The translations under genes were made by a program, and so were the position numbers. From positions 305,699 through 369,698 of the forward strand of contig JAKVOO010000001.1 in NCBI GenBank assembly GCA_022482735.1: a stretch of 64,000 nucleotides of DNA. Reading direction: 5' to 3'. The notes below the pieces were generated by a model, which did no database searches, was not told the DNA's origin, and saw only the letters and a program-made list of their open reading frames with translations. Shown here piece after piece: positions 45,757 through 54,294 of the stretch (its first letter is position 1; each line of letters starts with the position of its first letter). This stretch comes from Bacilli bacterium (GTDB lineage Bacteria; Bacillota_I; Bacilli_A; RFN20; CAG-826).

Positions 45757-46335
45757 ATGGAAAAATTAACACGGATAAAAACCCTTTTTTTTACTTTTTT
45801 AAAAATCGGATTATTCACTTTCGGTGGGGGATATGCCATGATTCCTCTTATTCAAAGCGAAATTACCGAACGGCATAAATGGATGACTACCGAAGACATA
45901 TTTAATATTATTGTTATCGCCGAATCAACTCCAGGACCAATATCTGTTAATAGCGCCACTTATGTCGGTTATAAAGTTGCCGGCTTTTGGGGAGCGCTTT
46001 TTGCAACATTAGGATTGATTACGCCTTCTTTTATTATCATTTACATAATTTCACTATTTTTAGACAAATTTTTGGCAATCACAATTGTTAATAATGCCTT
46101 TCTCGGCATCCAAGCGGCGGTGGCAATTCTAATTATTGATGCCGGTATAACTTTAGGCAAAAAGATGCAACGAAACTTTTTCTCCATCTTTATTTTGCTT
46201 ATTGCTTTTACTGCCCAAATTTTAATTAATGTTTTCGAATGGAATTTCTCTTCAATTTATTTCATTATTATCGGTTTGACTTTAGGGCTACTTTTTTACG
46301 GATTAATAAATAACACGAAACGAGGTGTTATTTAA
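45757..46335 (+). CDS. Chromate transporter family, half-size protein 1
   Basis: 192-residue CHR-domain membrane protein. FFTFLKIGLFTFGGGYAMIPLIQSEI and the second-motif ESTPGPISVNSATYVGYK are the family hallmarks. Full-length ChrA carries two such domains; here the two halves are separate adjacent genes. The start at 45757 follows GGGAGGCAGA. Substrate could be chromate/sulfate or another anion; chromate export is not shown by the sequence. Confidence 0.9.
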   Translation: MEKLTRIKTLFFTFLKIGLFTFGGGYAMIPLIQSEITERHKWMTTEDIFNIIVIAESTPGPISVNSATYVGYKVAGFWGALFATLGLITPSFIIIYIISLFLDKFLAITIVNNAFLGIQAAVAILIIDAGITLGKKMQRNFFSIFILLIAFTAQILINVFEWNFSSIYFIIIGLTLGLLFYGLINNTKRGVI

Positions 46336-46913
46336 TGGGCATCATTTTAAAAATGCTTGATATTTTTTGGACTTTCTTCAAAATTGGTCTATTCACTTTC
46401 GGTGGTGGCTATGCCATGATTCCTCTAATGCAAAGCGAGGTCGTTAGCAAGGGATGGATGGGCTACGAGGAGGTCGTGCGCTTTATTGCTATTAGCGAGT
46501 CAACTCCGGGACCATTCGCCATTAATATGGCAACTTTTATCGGTTCTAGTCAATTGGGAATACTTGGAAGTTTAACCGCTACATTTGCCGTTGTTTTACC
46601 ATCGTTTTTAATTATTCTTATCATCGCTTCCATTTTTAAGAGTTTTGAAAAAAACCGTTACGTCCAAGCAGCTATCAAAGGGGTTCAGCCCATCATTGTG
46701 GCGCTTATCATCTCAACTGGAGTCATCCTTGTACTAAAAAACGTCTTCCCTTTATTTCCGCTTATCTCTTCCGATTTTGACCGCATATCTCTGGTTTTAA
46801 TGTTTGATGCTGGACTCATATATTGGGGGCATAAAATAGTCTTTAAAAAGAAATTATCACCGATTATATTAATTGTCATCGCCGCCGCATTAGGAATAAT
46901 CGCATATGCATAA
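46335..46913 (+). CDS. Chromate transporter family, half-size protein 2
   Basis: Second 192-residue CHR-domain protein, its ATG overlapping the preceding stop (TAATG). FFKIGLFTFGGGYAMIPLMQSEV and ESTPGPFAINMATFIG repeat the hallmarks of its partner, and about five hydrophobic segments follow. Short CHR pairs act as heterodimers in B. subtilis (YwrA/YwrB). Translational coupling fits equal amounts of both halves. Confidence 0.9.
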   Translation: MGIILKMLDIFWTFFKIGLFTFGGGYAMIPLMQSEVVSKGWMGYEEVVRFIAISESTPGPFAINMATFIGSSQLGILGSLTATFAVVLPSFLIILIIASIFKSFEKNRYVQAAIKGVQPIIVALIISTGVILVLKNVFPLFPLISSDFDRISLVLMFDAGLIYWGHKIVFKKKLSPIILIVIAAALGIIAYA

Positions 46914-46946
46914 AAAAACCAGTTCGTTATGTGAACTGGTTTTTAT
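46914..46946. terminator. Bidirectional terminator
   Basis: AACCAGTTC, seven-base loop, GAACTGGTT, with T-runs on both strands. It ends the CHR pair on the plus strand and the alaS-ruvX-DUF1292 unit on the minus strand. Confidence 0.88.
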
Positions 46947-47213
46947 TTACTTCAATTGTGGATCTTCATTATACGTGTTTAAAATCTCATTAGCCTCATT
47001 GAACTCATCGTCGTTAAGTTCCATATCTAAAGTTCCATCATCTTCGTAGCGAGCAATCATAATCTCTTCCGGACTTGCTGGATCGAAGAATAAAACGTAA
47101 CTGGCTCCTCGTTCTTCATTATCATAGGTAAAGAGAATCTCAAAGCGATATTCATTTCCATCCTCATCAGTAAGCGTTAATTCTTTTTCGGAATTTTCAA
47201 TTTTTGGTTCCAT
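46947..47213 (-). CDS. yrzB: DUF1292 family protein (YrzB-like)
   Basis: 88-residue acidic protein. LTLTDEDGNEYRFEILFTYDNEERGASYVLFFDPA and the ending LNDDEFNEANEILNTY are typical (key parts given). Function unknown; it regularly follows ruvX in Firmicutes, as here, with a 17-base overlap. Confidence 0.9.
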   Translation of the reverse strand: MEPKIENSEKELTLTDEDGNEYRFEILFTYDNEERGASYVLFFDPASPEEIMIARYEDDGTLDMELNDDEFNEANEILNTYNEDPQLK

Positions 47214-47646
47214 CGTTTTTTTCCTCTCTTTGGGCCAAATAGGTTTCTAATATGACTTTGGCCGCCCACGTGTCGACCAATTCTTTTTGTTTCGCCTTAT
47301 TATAACCTAAAGCCTTAAGTCTTTCATAGGCTTCGATTGTGGAAAGGCGCTCATCTACAAACTTAATTTGTGATAATGGGAAAAATGCACCCATAAGTTG
47401 CTTAAATTTTTCAACGGCCTCCACGCGTGGACCTTTGCGATCATCCATATTTAGTGGATAGCCAATAATAATTGTTTCGACATCCTCTTCTTGAAGTATT
47501 TGCTCAATTCGTTTAGCGGCCGTCATATAATCGTTGGGATTAAACCGAACGGTTTCCATTCCAAGTACAAACTTTTGATCGCTAGAAGTAATCGCGACTC
47601 CAAGTGTTTTCGTTCCAAGATCAAGTCCGATTATTTTCTTGCTCAT
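47197..47646 (-). CDS. ruvX: Holliday junction resolvase-like protein RuvX (YqgF)
   Basis: 149-residue RNase H-fold nuclease implicated in pre-16S rRNA processing and recombination. Catalytic acidic residues are expected in GLDLGTKTLGVA, VDERLST and the C-terminal KELVDTWAAKVIL. Overlaps the alaS stop by four bases. The ireB gene usually found between alaS and ruvX is missing. Confidence 0.95.
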   Translation of the reverse strand: MSKKIIGLDLGTKTLGVAITSSDQKFVLGMETVRFNPNDYMTAAKRIEQILQEEDVETIIIGYPLNMDDRKGPRVEAVEKFKQLMGAFFPLSQIKFVDERLSTIEAYERLKALGYNKAKQKELVDTWAAKVILETYLAQREEKNDGTKN

Positions 47647-50255
47647 TTAATTAAACTTTCAAGATAGGGCAAGACTTTGTCCTGCTTAGAAGCATCTTTA
47701 GCGGCTCCACTTGCTAAATCAGAACGACCACCACCAGATCCCCCTAAAATTGATGTTAATTCTCGTATAATCTTTCCGGCCTCAATGCCCATTTTTATAA
47801 CTGAATTTGAGCAGTACGCCACCAGAGGATATTTTCCATCCTTATCGCCCAGTAAAACAATAATTGCTTGCTCATATTGGGATTTAAGACCATCGATTAC
47901 CTTTAGAAGCCCATCACGATCATAGCCTTTAACATAAGCGGAAAGAACATTCACCTGGTTTTTGGTAATAAAACGGGATTTTAAATCATTGCTTAATGAT
48001 GAAGCAAGACGATCTTTAAGGGCAACTGATTCCTGTTTTAGCCCTTCTTTTTCCTTTTTTAAAGAATCGACAGCCAGAAGAATATCCCCAAAAGATTTAA
48101 CTTTTAACTCGCGAGAAATCTCAGCTAATAAGTTCTTTCTTTCAATAACTAAATCATATGCTTTGGCGCCCGTTACTGCTTCGATTCGTCTGATTCCGCT
48201 TGCGATTGATTTTTCGCTAACAATTAGAAAAAGGCCGATTTCCGAAGTATTTGCAACATGCGTACCTCCACAGAATTCCTTGCTCACATCGCCAAAACAA
48301 ACCACACGAACAACATCGCCATATTTTTCGTCAAATAAGGATTTGGCGTGAAGTTTTTTAGCTTCATTAATTGGAAGTACTTTCGTTTCTTGGATAAGGG
48401 AAGCTCTAATTAACTCGTTAACTCGCGCTTCAATTTTTTCTAGCTGAGAGGTAGAAAGAGCCTCATTAGCATTAAAGTCAAAACGAAGATAATCAGGACC
48501 AACAAAACTTCCCGCTTGATGAGTATCTTCCCCAACAAATTCACTTAAAGCCGTATCCAAGAGATGTGTAGCCGAATGGTTACGCATGATATCCCGCCGG
48601 CGGATAAGATCTAAAGTAATGGTCAATTCATCACCGACATGAATAATTCCTGAATTTAACACGACATGATGTAAGTGTTGATGATTAGGGGCTTTTTTAA
48701 CTTCGCTTACTTCCGCATCTACCTCACTATTACTCATCCTTCCAGAGTCAGAAACCTGACCACCACTTTCAGCATAAAAATTCGTTTTATCAAGAATAAT
48801 GTCGCCCTCTTCATCAATCGCATCCACTTTTTGACCATTAACAAAGGCAGCAACCACCTTGGCTTTCATCGGCTCAAGTAAAGCATAAATAAATTCACTA
48901 GCTACTTGGCAACTCATTAAATCAGCGGATTGAATCGCCATGCTTTGACTGCTATTTCTAGCTTCTCGCGCCCGGTTCTTTTGCTCTTCTAATAATTCGT
49001 TAAACCGCTTGATATCAACCGGGCATTTTTGCTCCGAGGCAATTTCCACGGTCAAATCAATCGGGAAGCCATAGGTATCATATAATTTAAATGCATCATC
49101 ACCCGCAAGCGCCGTTCCTGGTACAAGCATGTTCCGCAGCATCAGCTCACCACTATTGAGAGTTTTAATAAACTTTTCTTCTTCCGCCTTGATTAACTTG
49201 CTGACTCTTTCCTCTTCCTTGACTAAATAGGGATAAAAATCCTTAAAGTTAGCAACAACCACCTTAACTAAAAGGTAAAGAAAAGGTTGATTGATATTTA
49301 TTTTCCGTCCATAGCGCATTGCTCTTCTTAATAATCGCCGCAAAACATATCCCCGACCTTCATTAGAAAAAGTTGCTCCATCCGCTAAAGCGAAAGTACA
49401 GGCTCTAATATGGTCCGCAATAACGCGGTAGGCCATCAAGTTAGCACCCTCATATGGCTGCTTACTTATTTTCATTGTTTCTTTAATAATAGGTAGAAAT
49501 AAATCAGTCTCAAAATTGGTCGGCGTTTCCTGTAAAACGCAGGCAATTCGTTCTAGGCCCGCACCCGTATCAATGTTTTTCTTAGGAAGTTCTTTATAGT
49601 CAGCCCTATTCACACCCTCAACCGCATTGTATTGGCTAAAGACAATTCCCCAAATTTCAATGTAGCGATCATTTTCTTCATCATTTTTTAATAGGTCGAT
49701 TCCGCGATGAAGGGGATCATATTTTTCACCGCGATCGAAGAACACTTCGGTGTTGGGTCCACAAGGTCCTTCCCCAATTTGCCAAAAGTTACCCTCTAAA
49801 GGAATAAGATGATCCTCTTTTACGCCTACTTTCCGCCATAAGTTATAGGTATCTTTGTCCGTAGGCAAATAGGTAAAATAAACCTTATCCTTGGGCAGAG
49901 CAAAATACTCTTCACTAGTTAAAATTTCATAAGCCCATGGAATGACTGATTCACGAAAATAATCACCGATGGAAAAATTGCCGAGCATTTCAAAAAACGT
50001 ATGATGGCGAGCTGTCTTACCGACATTTTCGATATCATTGGTTCGAATTGACTTTTGGACATTAGTAATTCGGTGGTTGGCTGGTATCACCGATCCATCG
50101 AAATATTTCTTTAACGCCGCCACTCCCGAATTAATCCATAAAAGCGTGGGATCATTATGGGGAATTAAGGATGCACCCGGTTCAATTGCATGACCATGCT
50201 TCTTAAAAAAATCAAGCCACATCAATCTAATTTCATTGCCTGTTAATTTTTTCAT
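47643..50255 (-). CDS. alaS: Alanine--tRNA ligase
   Basis: 870-residue class IIc synthetase. Catalytic core starts with GNEIRLMWLDFFKKHGH and includes HHTFFEMLGNFSIGDYF and GAGLERIACVLQ; the editing domain has the zinc motif in HSATHLLD and CFGDVSKEFCGGTH; the C-terminal oligomerisation/C-Ala domain ends with GGSGGGRSDLASGAAKD. Regulated by an upstream T-box leader (50276-50470). AAGGAG precedes the ATG. Confidence 0.98.
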   Translation of the reverse strand: MKKLTGNEIRLMWLDFFKKHGHAIEPGASLIPHNDPTLLWINSGVAALKKYFDGSVIPANHRITNVQKSIRTNDIENVGKTARHHTFFEMLGNFSIGDYFRESVIPWAYEILTSEEYFALPKDKVYFTYLPTDKDTYNLWRKVGVKEDHLIPLEGNFWQIGEGPCGPNTEVFFDRGEKYDPLHRGIDLLKNDEENDRYIEIWGIVFSQYNAVEGVNRADYKELPKKNIDTGAGLERIACVLQETPTNFETDLFLPIIKETMKISKQPYEGANLMAYRVIADHIRACTFALADGATFSNEGRGYVLRRLLRRAMRYGRKININQPFLYLLVKVVVANFKDFYPYLVKEEERVSKLIKAEEEKFIKTLNSGELMLRNMLVPGTALAGDDAFKLYDTYGFPIDLTVEIASEQKCPVDIKRFNELLEEQKNRAREARNSSQSMAIQSADLMSCQVASEFIYALLEPMKAKVVAAFVNGQKVDAIDEEGDIILDKTNFYAESGGQVSDSGRMSNSEVDAEVSEVKKAPNHQHLHHVVLNSGIIHVGDELTITLDLIRRRDIMRNHSATHLLDTALSEFVGEDTHQAGSFVGPDYLRFDFNANEALSTSQLEKIEARVNELIRASLIQETKVLPINEAKKLHAKSLFDEKYGDVVRVVCFGDVSKEFCGGTHVANTSEIGLFLIVSEKSIASGIRRIEAVTGAKAYDLVIERKNLLAEISRELKVKSFGDILLAVDSLKKEKEGLKQESVALKDRLASSLSNDLKSRFITKNQVNVLSAYVKGYDRDGLLKVIDGLKSQYEQAIIVLLGDKDGKYPLVAYCSNSVIKMGIEAGKIIRELTSILGGSGGGRSDLASGAAKDASKQDKVLPYLESLIK

Positions 50256-50275
50256 ATTAAATCTCCTTAAAACAT

Positions 50276-50470
50276 AAAAAAAGGTACGCTAAGGAACGAA
50301 AATCCGCGGTACCATCCTTATTCATTGCTCTGCAATGCTCTTAATTTTCCTTAACGCGGATTGACGGAAAGTATTAGTTTCATCAGGAAAGTGGCGCGTT
50401 TTCTATTCTGCTTTTTCACCCCGGCAGCAGTCGCTAAAATCAGAAAACTTAGCAATCCTATCGATTTCGC
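50276..50470 (-). promoter_or_regulatory. T-box riboswitch leader of alaS
   Basis: The T-box motif AGGATGGTACCGCG is on the minus strand (plus coordinates 50305-50318), one base off the consensus. A small stem, CATTGC-AGA-GCAATG (50323-50337), precedes it as stem III. A terminator follows: GGTACCGC pairs with GCGTACC and seven T follow at 50276-50282. Upstream is a structured region with adjacent Ala codons GCT-GCC (50423-50428) as candidate specifier. Uncharged tRNA-Ala should stabilise the antiterminator and turn on alaS. Stem I was not folded in full. Confidence 0.85.
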
Positions 50471-50474
50471 TATG

Positions 50475-50480
50475 ATTATA
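50475..50480 (-). promoter_or_regulatory. Extended -10 of the alaS leader
   Basis: TATAAT preceded by TGC on the minus strand; the -35 region is only T-rich. Confidence 0.7.
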
Positions 50481-50499
50481 GCATAAACGAAATAAAAAA

Positions 50500-50968
50500 A
50501 ATATTTTCTCTAATTAATTATTTAAAATATTGTGAATTCTTCAGATAACTGGTGTGATGTCTTTTCGATTAAAAAATATTAGTTCGTTAGTAATAGATAT
50601 TTCTTTTGAAACAAAAACAACTATGTACTAATAGTCGGTCACGACAATCCTTGTTAGTAATGCCTTAATAACTTCATCACTTCGCACCTTTAAACCATAA
50701 TCTAAGAAAACCTTACGTGGGGTGCTTTAATCTTTTTCAAGGACAGTAGTTTTTTCAGTTTCCCAGCAAAGGTGAGCAAAAATCGATTGTGCGATTAACA
50801 ACACAATCATTTCTCAAAAATTTGCTTTTTCTGTGGACTGTCCAAAAAAAGCCTTCATTAAGGTGCATGGTTTTAGACTTCCATTACTAAAATATCTTTA
50901 AGGAAATCGGATTTGCTTTAAACATATATAGATTTTTTTAAATATAAAACCAAATTAAAATTACGCTT
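50500..50968. other. Gene-free region, possible coding relic
   Basis: About 470 bases without an intact gene. On the minus strand a frame between about 50815 and 50550 reads as short open stretches interrupted by stop codons. One piece reads STPRKVFLDYGLKVRSDEV and continues IKALLTRIVVTDY; another is hydrophobic, MIVLLIAQSIFAHLCW. It looks like the decayed end of a protein gene, perhaps a transposase, but I cannot name the family and chance is not excluded. Confidence 0.3.
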
Positions 50969-51211
50969 CTATTGGGTTATTCTTTGCAAAAGATCGGCTA
51001 AAAATCCCATCTGAAACATAATAAACACCACAATTAACACAAGAATTATGAAACAAAAATAACTCCGGGCAAAGTTTCTACGGGCGATGTAAGACGAATC
51101 AAGAGCAAAGATAATAAGCGAAATAAATCCAATTAGCGGAATAGAAAAAAGTATCTGATAGCCAAAGTATCCCCAAGAACTCATCGGTCTAAATTTTTCA
51201 CTGTATTCCAT
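50969..51211 (-). CDS. Small protein with two membrane segments
   Basis: 80 residues: a short N-terminal polar part with Trp/Tyr/Phe (SSWGYFGYQ), a membrane helix at about 19-40, a polar loop with ARRNFARSYF, and a second helix at about 53-72. No family assigned. It stands alone between alaS and mnmA. Confidence 0.6.
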   Translation of the reverse strand: MEYSEKFRPMSSWGYFGYQILFSIPLIGFISLIIFALDSSYIARRNFARSYFCFIILVLIVVFIMFQMGFLADLLQRITQ

Positions 51212-51297
51212 ATTAACCCCTTTTTATTTAATTATAGCTTTAATTCTAATAATCGATAAATATTTTTCAAAAATATTAACAAACGTCCTTTAACTAT

Positions 51298-52443
51298 TTA
51301 TAAAACGCGCTTGCCATCCCGGTAAACTTCATCGATAATTCCACCACCAAGACAAATATCGCCATCGTAGAAAACCGCCGCTTGGCCAGGAGTAACGGCT
51401 TTGACTGGCGAAGAATAAATCACTTTCACTGTATTGCTGTCGATAAATGAGAGTTTGACGTTTTGATCAGGCTGCCGATAACGAAATTTTGCTCCGTAAG
51501 TTTTTTCTTCCGTAGGGGTACCACTTATCCAATTTAAATTTCTTACTAAGCAATAGTCACTAAAAAGATGCTCATCGTTACTACCGCTAGCAACGAGCAA
51601 ATAATTCTTTTTAACGTCCTTGCCAACAACGGTCCATCCTATAGCGTCCTGTCCACTTATTCCTCCGATACCTAAGCCTTTTCGTTGGCCGATAGTGTAA
51701 TAGAGCACCCCATCGTGCGTACCAATTTTTTTCCTAGTATTAATGTCAATTATATCGCCTTTTTTTGCTGGTAAGTAATTCATCAAGAATTCCTTAAATC
51801 TCCGTTCGCCAATAAAACAAACACCAGTTGAATCTTTTTTGTCCATCACCGATTTCAAATTTAATTCATGAGCGATCGTTCTTACTTGGGGCTTACTAAT
51901 ATTACCCAATGGAAAAAGACAACTTGCAACCTGCTGTTGCGAAATTTGGGAAAGAAAATAACTTTGATCTTTATTAATATCTTCCGCTTTTAAAAGAAAG
52001 GTTACATTATCGCAATCTTTCCGTTTGGCATAGTGGCCCATGGCAATAAAATCAAAGCCATTTTTTTTTGCAAAATTTAAAAAAGCGTCGAATTTGATGT
52101 ATTTATTACAAAAGATATCCGGATTAGGAGTTCGTCCTTTTTCATACTCGGAAAGAAAATAGGCGAAAACATCATTCCAATACTCCTCGATAAAATCGAC
52201 TCGTAAAAGTTCAATTCCCAGTTTATCGGCCACCGCTTTTGCATCATCATAGTCACTTTCTTGGGGGCACTGTTGATCGCTAATTGTCGGGTTGCCCAAA
52301 ATGTCGTTGTTAGCCATCGCATCCCAGTTGCGCATAAATCCGCCAACGACTTGGTAGCCTGCTTTTTTTAGTAAGTAGGCAGCGACGGCACTATCAACGC
52401 CCCCGCTAAGCCCAATTAACACTCGTGCACCTTTTTTAATCAC
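51298..52443 (-). CDS. mnmA: tRNA-specific 2-thiouridylase MnmA
   Basis: 381-residue ATP-dependent enzyme making 2-thiouridine at U34 of Lys, Glu and Gln tRNAs. PP-loop GLSGGVDSAVAAYLLK, first catalytic Cys in PNPDIFCNKYIKF, second in STGVCFIGER. Complete. Overlaps the dtd end by eight bases. Confidence 0.97.
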   Translation of the reverse strand: MIKKGARVLIGLSGGVDSAVAAYLLKKAGYQVVGGFMRNWDAMANNDILGNPTISDQQCPQESDYDDAKAVADKLGIELLRVDFIEEYWNDVFAYFLSEYEKGRTPNPDIFCNKYIKFDAFLNFAKKNGFDFIAMGHYAKRKDCDNVTFLLKAEDINKDQSYFLSQISQQQVASCLFPLGNISKPQVRTIAHELNLKSVMDKKDSTGVCFIGERRFKEFLMNYLPAKKGDIIDINTRKKIGTHDGVLYYTIGQRKGLGIGGISGQDAIGWTVVGKDVKKNYLLVASGSNDEHLFSDYCLVRNLNWISGTPTEEKTYGAKFRYRQPDQNVKLSFIDSNTVKVIYSSPVKAVTPGQAAVFYDGDICLGGGIIDEVYRDGKRVL

Positions 52444-52891
52444 AAACTAACTCCTCACTATCCAATATTAAGGTAAAAGGCCCATCATTTACTAATGTCA
52501 CCTTCATGTCGGCTCCGTAAATACCCGTGGCAATTCTACCACACTTGTCCGCAATGAGGCTATTAAAAAGATTATAGAGTTTCTCTCCCTCTTCATAGGG
52601 CGCCGAATCGGTAAAAGATGGTCGTCTTCCATGTTGAACATTACCATAAAGCGTAAACTGTGATACGCTCAATATTTCGCCTTCAATATCCGATAGTGAT
52701 TTATTAGTTTTACCATTTTCGTCCGGAAAGACTCTTAATTTAAGAAGCTTCTCGACCATTTTTTCAACAATTATACTATTGTCCTTGATTGAAAAACCGA
52801 CAAGCAAAAGCCAACCGCGAGCAATATTACCCGTTATTTTTCCCTCAACTTCAACTTTAGCGCTCACGACATTTTGTAATACAATTCGCAT
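52436..52891 (-). CDS. dtd: D-aminoacyl-tRNA deacylase
   Basis: 151-residue dimeric proofreading enzyme that removes D-amino acids from tRNA. The motif SVSQFTLYG (residues about 77-85) and the gatekeeper segment near NDGPFTLILDSE (usually NxGPVT) are present; Phe for Val is a minor variation. The start at 52891 follows GAGGTGAGAA; the longer frame of 12 codons extends into the divergent promoter region of rarA. Confidence 0.95.
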   Translation of the reverse strand: MRIVLQNVVSAKVEVEGKITGNIARGWLLLVGFSIKDNSIIVEKMVEKLLKLRVFPDENGKTNKSLSDIEGEILSVSQFTLYGNVQHGRRPSFTDSAPYEEGEKLYNLFNSLIADKCGRIATGIYGADMKVTLVNDGPFTLILDSEELVCD

Positions 52892-52956
52892 TTTCTCACC
52901 TCGTTTTATTATAGTGTTTATGAGCATAAATTGGTATACTTTATCCGGAGGTAATT

Positions 52957-54225
52957 ATGCTCGCACCACTCGCACATCGTCTACGTCCAACTAAACTTGC
53001 TGACATAATTGGGCAAAAGCACCTCGTTGGTGAAGGTGGATTTCTTTATGAAGCCCTTCAAAATCATCTTCTAGTATCAATTATCTTTTTTGGCCCACCC
53101 GGGTCGGGAAAGACAACCATTGCTGAAGCCTTTGCTAAAGAGATGAATGTTCATTACAAGAAGCTTAATGCTGTTACATCAACTAAAAAAGATATTGAAT
53201 TAGCAATTGATGAAGCAAAACTATATCCCGAGGCCATTCTTATCGTCGATGAGGTTCATCGTTTAAATAAAGATAAGCAGGATCTCTTGCTTCCTTACAT
53301 TGAAGAAGGAACTATTTTTCTATTAGGAATGACGACGGCTAATCCTTATATCGCCATTAATCCCGCAATTCGTTCTCGTTGCCATCTTTTGGAAGTGAAA
53401 CCATTAAGTCGCGAGGATATAGTTATCGGTATTAATCGGGCGCTTTCATCATTTAACGGTCTTGATAATCATATTTCAATGGATGATGACGCCAAAAAAT
53501 TATTAGCTACCCTTGCCGGTGGTGATTTACGTTTTGCCTATAACTATTTAGAGGTTTTATCCCTAAGTAAAAATCAAAATATTTCGATGGATGATATTAA
53601 AAGTGTTATCCGTGTTCCCAACTATCTCATGGATCAAAATGAAGAAGAGCATTATGATTCGGTATCTGCTTTACAAAAGAGCATTCGCGGAAGCGATGTT
53701 GATGCTGCTTTATATTATTTGGCCCGGCTTTGCGCCGCTAATGACCTGGAATCAATTGAAAGACGGTTATTGGTTACCGCCTATGAAGACATTGGACTAG
53801 CCAATCCTCAGGCGGTAGAACGCTGTGCTATTGCCCTTGAAAGTGCCCGCAAAGTTGGATTTCCCGAAGCGGTAATTCCTTTAGGCTTTACGGTTTGTGA
53901 TCTAGCGCTATCGCCAAAGTCAAAGGCGGCCGCCACTTCCATTCAATCGGCGATGGACTATGCAAAAGACCATCAATTAAACGTCCTTGATTACTTAAAA
54001 TTAACCCCTGTCAATGCGCAAGAAATTGATAAGTACCCCTATGATCGCCCCGATTTATGGGAAAAAATGCAATATCTTCCTGAACTAATTAAAGAAATGC
54101 AGTTTTACCAAGAATCTGACGCTTCTCAATATGAGAAAGTTTTAAATGCCAATTACCATCGACTGAAAAAGAATGCGCGAACTAGTAATTTAGCCTTTCT
54201 TAAATCTAAAAAACCCCGGGAATAA
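52957..54225 (+). CDS. rarA: Replication-associated recombination protein RarA (MgsA)
   Basis: 422-residue AAA+ ATPase acting at stalled forks. Opening LAPLAHRLRPTKLADIIGQ, Walker A FFGPPGSGKTT, Walker B ILIVDEVHRLN, and C-terminal segments YEDIGLANPQA and YPYDRP-like KYPYDRPDLWEKMQYLP. GGAGG lies before the ATG. It is divergent from dtd. Confidence 0.96.
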   Translation: MLAPLAHRLRPTKLADIIGQKHLVGEGGFLYEALQNHLLVSIIFFGPPGSGKTTIAEAFAKEMNVHYKKLNAVTSTKKDIELAIDEAKLYPEAILIVDEVHRLNKDKQDLLLPYIEEGTIFLLGMTTANPYIAINPAIRSRCHLLEVKPLSREDIVIGINRALSSFNGLDNHISMDDDAKKLLATLAGGDLRFAYNYLEVLSLSKNQNISMDDIKSVIRVPNYLMDQNEEEHYDSVSALQKSIRGSDVDAALYYLARLCAANDLESIERRLLVTAYEDIGLANPQAVERCAIALESARKVGFPEAVIPLGFTVCDLALSPKSKAAATSIQSAMDYAKDHQLNVLDYLKLTPVNAQEIDKYPYDRPDLWEKMQYLPELIKEMQFYQESDASQYEKVLNANYHRLKKNARTSNLAFLKSKKPRE

Positions 54226-54228
54226 TAA

Positions 54229-54293
54229 AAAGGAGCCAGTATGATTGCGACTAGAAATCAAGTCCTTCGCTGGTTCCTTTTTTTAAATGTTTA
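54229..54293. terminator. Long-stem bidirectional terminator between rarA and pdp
   Basis: AAGGAGCCAG and CTGGTTCCTT arms with a 30-base loop that can pair further, T-runs on both strands. It serves rarA and the convergent pdp gene. Confidence 0.7.
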
Positions 54294-54294
54294 T

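Noticed and set aside
48162-48351. Long plus-strand frame within alaS
   Set aside because: Antisense to conserved alaS editing-domain sequence.
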